DNA of 64,000 bases from Trichoderma breve (Eukaryota; Ascomycota; Sordariomycetes; Hypocreales; Hypocreaceae): assembly GCF_028502605.1 (NCBI RefSeq), contig NC_079237.1, positions 1,426,001-1,490,000 of the forward strand, read 5' to 3'. The notes beneath the pieces are model-generated. The model was given only the letters and a program-made list of their open reading frames with translations, ran no database searches and was not told where the DNA came from. Position 1 is the stretch's first letter; the number at the start of each line of letters is the position of its first letter. Shown here one piece after another: positions 44,401 to 54,817 of this stretch. Made by a program: the position numbers and the translations under genes.

Positions 44401-46932
44401 TGGTGCGTGGAATGAGAACCATGAAGCAAAAATATCTACTACATGTGAATATCATGCGAGCAATGGCGATTATTTCCTCTGAAAGAACATAGTTAGCTCG
44501 TCCAACCAAATCACCCAACAACAGACGTATCAAAGCTCGTCACATCGCAAGCACGCAAGGATTTAACCCGAAATGCCCTCCCTGAAGCTAGCCCCCCACT
44601 ACCGAAAAAAAAAAAAAAAAAAACGCCTGGGTTTCACTCACACACCCTTGGAAAGCAACAAGAACGAGAGCTGAAAAAAAAAAGTCCAACTCGGGCAAGC
44701 ACTCACGCGACACCAGTGGCAAAGGAGGGGATACTCAGACGGGCCGATCGGTTCTAAGGGTCGCAAAGAAGAAAAAATTGTGAGAGAAGGGGGTCTGGGC
44801 GGAGAATTATGGCGAAAAAGACTTTTTGACGTTGGGTTTGATCGATATCCTTGATGGATTTGGACGTGCTCGGTGAACGGATTGAGTGAAGCTCGGGGGC
44901 GGGTAACGGAGGACCTTGCAGATTGTGGATCGACAGGGTCCCTTGTTCTTGTTCTGCTTTCTCCAATTTGATTGATCCTATTTTTCCTGGTGGCACATGT
45001 CAGGCATTTTCGGGCGATTGGCTGTTTTGGACGGCGGATGGGAGGACTGTTGAGTCAGAGAAATGCTGTGATGGTATCGTATAATATCGTGTTGTGATAG
45101 ATGGGAGTCTAGAATTGCAAAAGCTCAGCAGAATTTGAAATAGTCACCCTACGATGGTCTTTAGTCCCAGAACAGGTAAATGCAGTCTTTGACACACACC
45201 CAATCAGAGAGCTATGCCGATGTCAAGTCTCGTTGGTTTTTTTTTTTTAGTATCAGCTCGATAACATTAGTAGTACGGAGTAGATGGGATGGATAGAGTA
45301 GCAGATTCCACCTCGACCAAGGCACGACAGTATCTCACAGGTCCAAAATCCGGCTACGGAGCATTGGCCTCGTTGCCTTTAGCCGAATTCCGTAGGGCAG
45401 CTGGAGGCCAGGGTTTAAGCAAGAAGGAAAAAGACACCATCTGGACCAATGGGAAGACGCCGCAGAGGGACAGGCGGGCATGAAATCAATTTAAGACGGA
45501 GCAGCAACTAACGTTGTGAAGCACAAGCACGATGCAGCTACCAACTACGTGCCTTAGGCCGTGCATGCTGCTTGCAATTGGCAGTTTTGAAGCTCCGCGG
45601 TCGGGCTGTTTCAAAACAGCCGACAGGTGATGCTAGGATGGAGGGAATATAACCGACTCGAGCGAAGCTGGTCCATCTGCAGCGTTGAGGGGGGTTTTCG
45701 CATGGAAATCGAACTATGCCCGATTGTGAGGAATACAGCAGGCCGTTTTAGAATAAGAGAGAGAGAAAAAAAGAGGGCAAATACCTTTGGTTATCCAGTG
45801 ATGGACTGGAAAAGAATGAATACGAAACCTTTTTAATTAATCCTCTGCCGGTCCCTTGTCATCTCTCTAGTCAACTAGTAGTTTAGACTGACTCGGATCT
45901 TGACTTTTTCTTCTTGTTACCGGCAGCAGTTGATCAGCTATTATGGATCAATGGATCACTGGATATTTTTCTCTGCTCGGGTAGACAAGAGGGGCCGCTG
46001 TTTGGCCGTCCAGTTTTTCTCCATGGGGGGTCTGGAACGGCTTAATGGGTTGCCTTGGCACAGGCGAATTGATTGTGTAACAATGTGCGAGAAAGCCGTT
46101 TGCGGAAGAGAGAGAGGCAAAGCTGGGGGGAAAAGAGCATGGCGACATGACAAATTCGAACAATGTTTGTGTGTGGGTGTCTTGGTTTTTTTTTATTTTT
46201 AACCTTTTTATTTCCCTTTTTTGTGTGGACTGGTATGTAAATGGATGCACGTGGATTTGACTGGCCGCCTCGTCTCACCGAGAACGAGAAGCTCTGGACC
46301 CTTGCTGGTTCGCCTCTTTTGCGGCGCACACAATTCGCCTGCACAAAAACGTTGATGGACTGACAATTCGTATTTAATTCCAATTAACTTATTCTCCCGT
46401 GTCAATTTACATTTGATGGCCGGCCGAGAAGCGCAGCCGTCTGTCTTAGTGAACGAGTCTCCGCCAGCTACTAGGCTGTAAATCTTGCTCGCTGGAGGCC
46501 CCCCCAACGCTCAGCCCGGCTTGTGACGATAGCTGGAACTAGAGCCCTGTCGAGTCGAGTCTGCTCGTGCATGCATCCCGAACTGTAGCGCCCCCTCCAC
46601 CCACCATGGCAATGCTCCATAAGGGCCCCATAGGCGCAGACACCCGCTGGGCTGCCACCTGTGCGATGCCTGTTAGCGCCCACGCTTTGCTCCATACTAG
46701 TGGACACCTTATCTTTCCATGCCTTGGTCTGCCTCCTTTGCCCGAGCCCGGTTCTCCATTCTCCATCTTCCACTCTCCAGGGTTTCCATCAATGATATAA
46801 TTCCGCCAACCCCGTGCGCAAACCTGCCCAGCTCGTTGGCTGCTTTGGATGCCGATCAACTTTGACCTCAACTGCAGGTGACATCGTTGACAAGCGGTTC
46901 ATTCGTTCGCCCTGCTTCGTCGGTTTCGGGAT
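41472..46932. other. Very long gene-free stretch
   Basis: About 5.5 kb with no convincing gene on either strand. It contains an A19 run near 44608-44627, TACGAGTAC at 42957 and 43018, and one CACGTG at 46248-46253. Many open frames of 60-130 codons overlap in several frames and none has a domain. Possible contents are distal promoter elements of the SPX gene or a non-coding transcript. Confidence 0.5.
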
Positions 46933-47783
46933 TTGCGGTTCCTGAAGCTTTTGTGCTTTTTTTTCTCTAGCAGCTTCCTGTGCGTCATTCGTCATCGTTG
47001 TCCCCAGAAGAGGGGCGAGAGAAAGCACATGCGAGATACATCAGTTACGAACATACATACGATTTCTACTCTATCGCATCAGCAGCCGGCCAATCTTCCA
47101 TTGAATCCATTCATATTCATCCCTCGCTCTGTCTTACCCCGGCTCCGGCTCCGGCTCGTTCGCCGTGCTCTAGCTCTAGCGCAAACGCAAACCCTCAGAC
47201 AAGCTGCTCCCAGCTACTACTGCTACTACTTTACTATCTTATCTCTAGCCCAGTCTCTCTTCCAAGCCATCCCCGACCTTCCCTTGTTTGTTTCATCCAT
47301 TCCTCCTAAGCTGGCCGTTATCGCTCTCTGCTTTGACTTTTGCATCTTCTGGCACGAGCTTCAGGCTCTTTTGTACTTCCCCTCGTTCTGCGCAAACGCC
47401 ACGGCTGTCATCCGGTTGGCTCCACGACATTTTGCATCGCCTCAACTTCAATTGCTTTGTTTTTCCCTGCAGCACAGTAGACCGCACTGGGCCAAGCCTC
47501 ACACTTCGCATCATTCCACCTCATCCGTGCAACTCTGTTGTAGCTGTGCCGAGACCGATCCGATCGAGAACGAGCTCTCTCTCTTTCTCTTCTTCCTTAT
47601 CATCTCCCCTCTCCCTCTCTCTTCCGTACCAGTACCAGCCTTGGACGGGCCAATTGCTCCACCAGCATAGCCTCTTCTTCACCCGACGGTGCCGCCACCG
47701 ACGGCTTTTGATGCTCTTATCTCAACGACAGCCACTCAATTGATCTCGACCAAGCATCTGTGAGCAGCAGCTTCCAGCAAATC
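46933..47783 (+). promoter_or_regulatory. Pyrimidine-rich upstream/leader region of the SPX gene
   Basis: The 850 bp before the SPX ATG are C/T-rich (for example 47575-47640). They include a GGCTCC triplet run near 47142-47158 and a 245-codon frame (46933-47670) made mostly of leucine, serine, proline and phenylalanine codons, as expected from pyrimidine-rich non-coding DNA. This is typical of promoters and leaders of highly regulated fungal genes. If transcribed, upstream ATGs would lie in the leader. Confidence 0.4.
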
Positions 47784-49397
47784 ATGAAATACGGCGTTCA
47801 GTTGGAGCGAGAGTCGGTTCCTGAATGGAGCTTGCGTATGTCTCCGCCTCTCCAGTCCCAGTTGCAATTGTCCCACAGCGCTTTGACTCATCTAAGACGG
47901 ATTATCTAATTGAACTCGCAATCACAGATAACCTCGACTACAACTCCCTCAAGCACGAAATCAAAGTCCACACGACGCGCGACCAAGCTACCGCCCTCGC
48001 CATTCCCGGTCACCAAGATACAGCCCTGCAGCGATTCGAGGATGCCTTGTACACCGAGCTCTGCCACCAGCATGACCGACTGGACTTGTTTGTCCTCAGC
48101 AAGGCGGACGAAGTGTCGAGACGATTGGGTACGCTTCCTTGTCACGGCCAAATTGCCACCTCGTTGCTAATACAGACCAGAACACATTGCTGCCAGCATT
48201 AAGCGGTTTGCCGCAAAAACCCATCACGAGTCCGGATCGCCGAGTGCATCACTAAGAAACCAGCGCAAGTTCATAAAATATGAGCGCGAGCTTCTACGGT
48301 GCAGGGAGGACATACAGGCTCTAACGCGCTTTGCCAATGCTCAGATTATTGCGTTTCGCAAGATTCTGAAAAAGTATAGAGTACGTCATGATCAACACCT
48401 TTACTGGACTGGGTCGCATAGGCATGGACGGCGGGTCCCACGAGCTTCTGGCTAATCCTTGCAACAGAAATGGACCGGTTCATCATCATTAAGCGCCAGG
48501 TTCAACGAAGAGGTGCTGAGCAACCCCAGGAGCTTTACGCGACGCAGCTTCACTGATCTACTGGAGCGGCACGACGAAATCCAAGAGACGCTTCGCCATG
48601 CCACTCCGGCGTTTAGTGAGCCAAGCTCTCCTTCATCAGTCGACACGCCCGTCGCCCCTTCGAGGCACCCGTCAAGTGCGCAGCGCGTTACCTTTGATCC
48701 TCTCCCGCCGTCATACCTCGACCCCGAGCCGCAGCCCAAATACTGGAACGAGTATGACGACGGTAGCGACGCCGGTGGCCCAGAGGATGAATACGCAATC
48801 TACGTCGATCCCGACCAGGACTCGGGCTTCCCTGGCTTGAGCTACGCCCAGGCCATCATGTCGTTTCCCTTTGAAAAGGCCAAGGAGTGGCTGGGCAAAC
48901 CGCGGTCGCCTGAGCGGCAGCCCCTCTTTTCCTCCATTTCATCCGGGGACTCGTTCAACCAGGGGTACGGCTCCACGACGGCGGTGCACACCGACTCAGA
49001 GGAGGAGGAGGCATACGCCAGCTCCGACGGCTTCCCCACGCAAGGCTATACCACGCACTATGCCCTGCCCAGCGTCGGCTCGCAGGAACTGCGTCGTTAC
49101 CGCGAGCGAGTCTTGTTCTGGGGCACCATTGGCTGCTTCGGGGCCGCCTTTTTCTTCCTCGGCATCGCCGGCATCCTCATCTCGACAGGCCGGCACAAGC
49201 TGCGAGTCGAAGTTGATGCCGGTGCTACCGTTGGAGCAGTGGTCAGCCTGTTCTGCGCGTGCTCCGGCCTCGGCATGACTCTTTACAGAGAGGACCATCT
49301 ATCTCTGTCGTATCGCCTAATGGTCTGGTGCACCTTTGTCGCCACCTGTTTGCTTAACGGCATGCTACTCATTCTGGTCCTGGGCAATGCTCCCTGA
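47784..49397 (+). CDS. SPX domain protein with three C-terminal membrane helices
   Basis: Four exons: 47784-47835, 47928-48128, 48181-48380 and 48468-49397, with introns of 92, 52 and 87 nt, give 460 residues. The N-terminus MKYGVQLERESVPEW, then NLDYNSLKHEIK, and the lysine cluster KILKKYRKW (about 143-152) are the inositol-pyrophosphate-binding elements of an SPX domain. A disordered acidic middle follows (about 180-360). The C-terminal 100 residues hold three predicted transmembrane helices. The triphosphate-tunnel polymerase domain of Vtc4/Vtc2/Vtc3 is absent, and the protein is far shorter than EXS transporters or yeast Vtc5. It is probably a vacuolar or endomembrane phosphate-sensing protein, perhaps a VTC accessory subunit; that is inference. 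The 3' acceptor of intron 2 was chosen to keep the SPX helix in frame. Confidence 0.82.
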
Positions 49398-50413
49398 GTT
49401 TGACGAGTCGTGAATAGCTGACATCGTCTCTCTTGTTATTTATTTTTTTCTGTGTTGTCATTATTTCTATATCAAAGTTGCATGCATCAGACTCATGGTC
49501 TGCGGAGTTGGGAACATTTGCATTCTTCTTTTTCCGTGTTTCCTTTTTGTTCATTTCCTTGTTCTCCATTTGTGTATATTGCGTTTTTCTTTTCTTTTTT
49601 CTTTTTTTCCTTTTTTGGATTCGAAATAGCGACTGTGAGTGTTTTCTATATCGTCTGACGGATTGGAGCCGGACATGTTATTCAACAATCGACGGCAGCC
49701 TAGCAAATTGCATTGTGGCGCTTTGGATGGGCATATTTGTATGTATAGGTATGATTCATGATAGAGACTCAGGGCGGGAAGAGCGGATGGAAACGTTATT
49801 TTTGGGATTCCCGAGTATGTTGGTAGGCTCCGAAGAGAAGATTGGCGTAGTTATTTACAAGGCATTTCATATCAAATCTTGCATTTCTAAAGTATGACTA
49901 TGTAAAGTATCTCTATGGAGCATCTCTTACAATTGCAATGCAGTGCAGCCAAGATCTAGTTGTATGTATGGCATATGCAGCCAGAAATAGCAAAGTGGAG
50001 ATAGGATGGGGATTTGCGTTTCTTGTCCCTTTCTTGGCCACCCCCCATGAGATATTTATCCAGCCAGTCAGAGCAGTTGGTTTTGACATATTGGGCAATT
50101 CGATAAGTGCAGGAGGCAACGTCTCCAATTGTTGGACTGAGTAGTGGAAATAGAGCAATGTATTTGGTATTGAGCAGAGAAACGAAACTATCTAGTCGCA
50201 TTTCCATTTTCGCGATTCATCGGTTGCAAATGTAGAGTACCCATCATGGTATGTAAGCTCAATATCATAAAATGAACTTACGAAAAGAAAAGAAACCTGC
50301 GAAAAGAAAGAAAATGAAAACAAAAAATAGCAGATGGATAAAGCAAGAGTGTAAAGATCAGCCACTTATAACTCCCCCTGAAAAGAATCCCGAAATCCCC
50401 AAGCACGCGCTCC
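49398..50413. other. Convergent 3' flanks with repeat copy A
   Basis: About 1 kb between the SPX and 2EXR-type stop codons. T-rich just after the SPX stop. It holds the first copy of a diverged direct repeat (49987-50104), described separately. Confidence 0.5.
49987..50104. repeat. Diverged direct repeat, copy A
   Basis: Shares with 52716-52842 a leading CAAAGTGGAGAT and, after a variable middle, a block of about 50 bp beginning ATTTATCCA, with CCAGTCAGAGC, TTTGAC and GGCAA kept in the same order and spacing. Same orientation as copy B. The two copies flank the 2EXR-type gene. By eye the second block is about 75 percent identical. Confidence 0.6.
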
Positions 50414-51946
50414 CTAATACCCTCCACCCCAAATGTCCTCATCATGATGTTCGTCATCCTGATCAACATTCAGCCAATCAGGCGAATCAACATCCATAGC
50501 CATCGTCGTATCCTGATCAAAATGTCTTCTGTTGCACTGCTCCTCAATGTGTTTCGCCAAAGTATCAATCGCCTCGACACTCCTCTTGGCCATCTCCACC
50601 GTGCGCCTCCGCACCGCCTTGTCGCCAGCTGCCTCTCCTTGGAAATAGTTCATGGCCTGTTCGTGGCGTCTGTTGATGGTGAGACGGCACGAGCCGGTGC
50701 CTTTGACGGTGACTTGGGCGGATCGTCTGCTCGCGTGTCGGGTGAGAATGTCGACGTGGAGAACTTGGCAGTCGACGGCTTTGATGGCTTGGATGACGGG
50801 ACTTTTGGGGAGGAAGAAGTCGACAAAGGTGAAACGCTTTTGAGAAGGTTGGTCTTCTTGTTGATGCAAGAGCGGCATGATACAGACGGTCAGAGTGTGA
50901 ATGCTGCGAGATGTCTCGGCTGGTCCGCCTTGATCGGGTTTGCGGAACACATCCATCGCGGCAACCATGCTATTCTGGGTAATATCCGAGTATCGATTTG
51001 CTTCGGCTTCGATGGTGATGTGTCGGAACAGATGCGCATATCTTTCAATGTTTATGCTGCACTCCCTGTCGGGCTCGACAGGGCCATCTTCGTCATCCTC
51101 ATCATCCTCCTCAAGGTCGTCCTCGTACTCAGACTCGCTCTCGTCTCCATCACGCCCGACCGGTTCGTCGTCAGTCGCTAGATTATCAATGTAATCCCCG
51201 TTGAAGTTTGCGTCACGGAGGCGGTACAAGAAAGTATTCGCCCCGTAGAGCACCACACTCGCCTCTTCGTGCACAATCTTGCACGTCCTGAGGATGGCAG
51301 TCGATATCTGCAGGTCTTTCGTCCAGTAGACTTGTTTCCATCCTCCGTGGACGGGGATTGGCTTTGCGGCAGTGAGCAAGTGGCGGTAGATCTCCATTCG
51401 AATCTCTCGCGGCATGTCCATGAAAGTAACGGGTTCCGGAGGAGGTGGCGCTTTGCGCGCCCGCTTTCGACTGAATCTGAATGGCTCATAGTCTCTTTCC
51501 GGCTCCTGATTGACTTCTTGCTCCTGGCCTTCTTGTTCTTCTTCTTCCTGCTCCTGGTATCCTCCTCGCTTCAAATAAGACAGCTGGGGCTTGTCGTCAT
51601 AAGGATCAGGGACTTGAGGCTTAGAAGCTTTGAGATATGTCGGTAATTCTCGTTTCTTATCTTTGTTCAATTCTTTCCGCGCTTTGGCAATTCTCGAGTA
51701 ATATTTTTTCTTGGGAAGTCTCGATATGCCGACAAAATCTTCTTCGTCAGGTAGCTCAAGTTCCAGACCGTTTGGGAGTTGGGCAAGGTCACGAGAGACC
51801 TGGTTTCTTAGCTGTTGATAGAGATTTTTAGCCTTGGTGCGCTTTTCACGAGCCTTGCGCCTCCTTTGTTTCTCTTTGCGTGCCCGTGATGATCTGGTAC
51901 TAGTGGGCTTGGCTTTAGAAGCTCGTGTAGGGCGACAGGGAGCCAT
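50414..51946 (-). CDS. 2EXR/F-box-like protein with basic N-terminus
   Basis: Intronless, 510 residues from the ATG at 51946. The N-terminal 60 residues are strongly basic (RKEKQRRRKAREKR), suggesting nuclear or nucleolar targeting or nucleic-acid binding. A glutamate/glutamine-rich stretch (about 130-150) and a basic patch precede TFMDMPREIRMEIYRHLL (about 175-193), the F-box-like/2EXR-type start seen in many fungal proteins. TAILRTCKIVHEEASVVLYGANTF, interrupted here only by my limit, follows at about 220. It is the conserved second element of this family. An acidic run (EDDLEEDDEDDEDG) lies at about 275-290. No enzymatic motif is visible and function is unknown. The gene is flanked on both sides by a diverged repeat. 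Confidence 0.75.
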   Translation of the reverse strand: MAPCRPTRASKAKPTSTRSSRARKEKQRRRKAREKRTKAKNLYQQLRNQVSRDLAQLPNGLELELPDEEDFVGISRLPKKKYYSRIAKARKELNKDKKRELPTYLKASKPQVPDPYDDKPQLSYLKRGGYQEQEEEEQEGQEQEVNQEPERDYEPFRFSRKRARKAPPPPEPVTFMDMPREIRMEIYRHLLTAAKPIPVHGGWKQVYWTKDLQISTAILRTCKIVHEEASVVLYGANTFLYRLRDANFNGDYIDNLATDDEPVGRDGDESESEYEDDLEEDDEDDEDGPVEPDRECSINIERYAHLFRHITIEAEANRYSDITQNSMVAAMDVFRKPDQGGPAETSRSIHTLTVCIMPLLHQQEDQPSQKRFTFVDFFLPKSPVIQAIKAVDCQVLHVDILTRHASRRSAQVTVKGTGSCRLTINRRHEQAMNYFQGEAAGDKAVRRRTVEMAKRSVEAIDTLAKHIEEQCNRRHFDQDTTMAMDVDSPDWLNVDQDDEHHDEDIWGGGY

Positions 51947-53107
51947 TGTGGGTGGTGTTGGTGGTTGAAGGTAGGTGGATTGATGAAAGAGTAGAAATAT
52001 TGTGCAATGATAGGTAGGTATCACAAGAGATGGTTGAGGGAGCTTGATGAGAAAAGGCTAGAAGGAAAAGAAAGAAGAGGAGGAGAAAGTAGAGGAAGGA
52101 AAGAAGAGATGGATTTATACTGTAGCGTTGCTCTCTGCCGGCGGAGTGTTGCCTCGTGCATCTCTTTGGGTGCATCCTTTGGCGGTGTGCAGAGTTGGAG
52201 CGCAGAGTTTGATGCCAGCATTGATGCTGTCTCGCCTACGATCCAAGACGACGTTGATGGACAGTCGCCTCCTCTCTAATATAAACATGGTCAGAATGTT
52301 TCGTAACTCTACATATATTCATCTGTCACAGCCAGTTTAAGAATTTCACCGCAGACCATACGTATTGTTTAAAACTCGTGATATTTGCTACATTGGCGTT
52401 ACGATACTCTGATATACCCGTATAAGTGAAGTTCTCGTAACCTTTGGTATCCATGGTAATCGAAGTGGCCAGGCGCTATAGTTTTAGGGCTGCCAGGCGC
52501 TAGATCTTGACACATGGCAGCCACTTCGAGTGAACCCCTTTGATCTGCAAATCGATCCGCGCAGAGTAAAAGTAGAGTCACATTGAGTCCGACTTAGGAA
52601 CTGGCGATAACTAATAGCCCAATCCCACTCATCCCAAAAACAAAAACACCAATCCAACCCCCATCCTGAGATTCCATCCTGTATACTTATCTGCATTAAA
52701 CAATGTCATGCGGAGATAACAAAGTGGAGATGGCGAGATGCATTTTTTTCTCTTAAGCCCCCATCTATGGCTCCATAATATGACACGGAAGATTTATCCA
52801 ACCAGTCAGAGCCGCCGACTTTGACTCATTCGGCAACTGGGCGGAGGGGGAACGCCGGACTCTTCATTTATAACGTCCAACTTGCTACTTGTACTTGACT
52901 CAGTTTTGTCGTTGAATCTCTCATAAAGTATCATGAACTGACCGAGCGTATCTCTGTCTCTATATTACACTGGTTATATCCAGCAGACTTGGCATCAGTT
53001 TACAGCAATCACTAAACCACCATTATCACTACCACCACAGTCTAAACAGTGACAACTCAAAACTTCACTCATATTACCCATCCTGATCCATCTCACCTTC
53101 GCACACA
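51947..53107. other. Divergent upstream region with repeat copy B
   Basis: 1.16 kb between the start codons of the 2EXR-type and GNAT genes. Contains the second repeat copy and otherwise only short overlapping frames. Confidence 0.5.
52716..52842. repeat. Diverged direct repeat, copy B
   Basis: Second copy of the repeat described at 49987, in the same orientation, about 770 bp upstream of the 2EXR-type start codon. Middle portion diverged or different in length. Confidence 0.6.
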
Positions 53108-53975
53108 ATGACAGCAGCATTCCGCCTCCGCCCCGGATCCGCCGCCGATCTCGTCCACGCCGTCCGTCTCTACGACGCCTGCCTCGGATCCGACAAGCTA
53201 GTGTCCCTCCTGTTCCCAGCCAAGAAGGACGATCCCGCAGCATACAAGAAGTATCTCTACAGACTGTACGCGAAGCGCTACTGGTCCGTCGAATGGATGT
53301 TTACCTTTGTCGTCAAGGAGGGCGGCGATGCGGTTGGTGGGAGCGAAGTCGTCGGCTTTGCGTGCTGGAAGAAGCCCAAGACTGAGATTAGTTTTAGCGA
53401 GCGCTGGTTTACTTTATGTGAGTTTTTCTCTTCATTCCTCTCTTATCAATTGCTGTTGTCTTGTGCTTCTCACTGTCCACAACTATTAGTGGATAGCTTC
53501 ATACATATATACCATCAAGACATATCAAAAAGCTGACTTACATCAACAAGTTGCATGGATCGCCCCCGTCATGCGCGCATTCATAACCCTCCAAAACAAG
53601 ATCGCGCCCCCCAACGTCGACTTCCACGTCGCCCTCGCCTTCGACCGCTGCTTCCCACCCGTCGAAAAGGCCGTCTTCGCGGGCAAGCAGCCCGAAGAGT
53701 GGTGGTATCTCAGCACCCTGGCCGTGCACCCTTCCGCTCAAGGCCAAGGTCTGGGCGCTCTGCTCATGGCTGAAGGACTGACAATGGCCGACGAGTTTCA
53801 GGAGAAGCAGGCCGTCGTCGTCAAGGCGGAGGGCAAGGCAAGGGGAAAGGTCTGGCTGATTGGGCTCAGGGGCACGGATACCTTTTACTCAAGGTTTGGT
53901 TTCGGCGAGGTGGGCAGGGCGAATGTTGGCGAGTTGAGCGAGTGGGACGGCGGTCTTGTCATGTTTCGAGAGTAA
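53108..53975 (+). CDS. GNAT family N-acetyltransferase
   Basis: Two exons (53108-53417 and 53551-53975) joined over a 133 nt GT-AG intron encode 244 residues. The N-terminus FRLRPGSAADLVHAVRLY is a typical first strand and helix. The junction gives WFTLFAWIAPVMRAF. The acetyl-CoA binding motif LSTLAVHPSAQGQGLGALLM lies at about 158-176, with the Q-G-Q-G-L-G turn. FYSRFGFGEVG near the C-terminus is the usual last element, where a Tyr often serves as general acid. Such fungal GNATs of about 230 residues act on small molecules or proteins; substrate cannot be predicted. It is probably cytosolic. The frame does not continue through the intron, which supports the splice. Confidence 0.85.
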
Positions 53976-54817
53976 AGCGCTGGCTGTGAAAAGCTCGTTT
54001 TGTTTTTATTTATCTATTTCGTACATACGAAGTGCTGGTGGCCTTCATCATTTAGAGTCAGATAGAAGTACAAATCCTGTGGCGTATTTTCCCTCGCGTC
54101 TCCTTTTTGTACCTCAAACCCCTTTTGTGATCTTGTTCCCCTTGACCAATCCATGTACGCCCAGCTATCCTGTCCCTCAAAGCAATGATTAAATCCTTTT
54201 GTCATTTTTATAAAAACAAGTTCATCACGAGACATTCTCGTCAATGCTCAAATGCAACCGTTCATATCAAAATTCCGCAGCCGTTTATCATAAACCGAAT
54301 AATTTCGCTCGCTCATATCTATCCGCCGTGGATGTCCCAGTTGGACAAAAAAAAGTAAGGAATGAAAAGTGGAAAGAAGAGAGAACAAGAAAAGACAAGG
54401 AAAGTGAAACAAGGAAACAAAAAAGAAACACAGAACAGAGCAAAATAGAAAACCTCGAGACTCCTTGCCTGTCTAACAAACTTTTTAGCCGCGCCTTGTC
54501 ATCGTGAGCGTAAGGTCGTACGCCGTATATGCACAGAAGAGTTCAAATAGGAAGGGAGAAGTAGAAGAAACAAGCAAATCCATGAAGGAGTATGACAGAA
54601 ATAACAGTGTCAAATGGATGAGAATAAGAAAAAGAAGTATGTCGCAATGATGGCTTGCCAAAGCAACTTGAATCTTCACATTCTCCTATCGGAAAGGATA
54701 GGTATGGTGTGAAGTAGAGGTTAGAAGACTCCACAACTAAGCCTCATGTGCTTCCCTAGCCGCTTTCGCAACAGCCTAGCCAGCACAAGCTCATACATTG
54801 TTGTAACGACGTGCTTC
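53976..54817. other. Convergent 3' flanks of the GNAT and ORP1-like genes
   Basis: About 840 bp between two stop codons, A-rich on the plus strand around 54350-54460. No gene seen. Confidence 0.5.

Noticed and set aside
44608..44627. A19 run as a possible retroposon tail
   Set aside because: No coding remnant or target-site duplication is visible around it.
46933..47670. 245-codon plus-strand frame upstream of the SPX gene
   Set aside because: Composition is almost wholly Leu/Ser/Pro/Phe from pyrimidine-rich DNA, with no domain; it starts and ends inside the presumed promoter and leader.
50444..51181. 245-codon plus-strand frame opposite the 2EXR-type gene
   Set aside because: Antisense shadow of a real coding region with acidic repeats.
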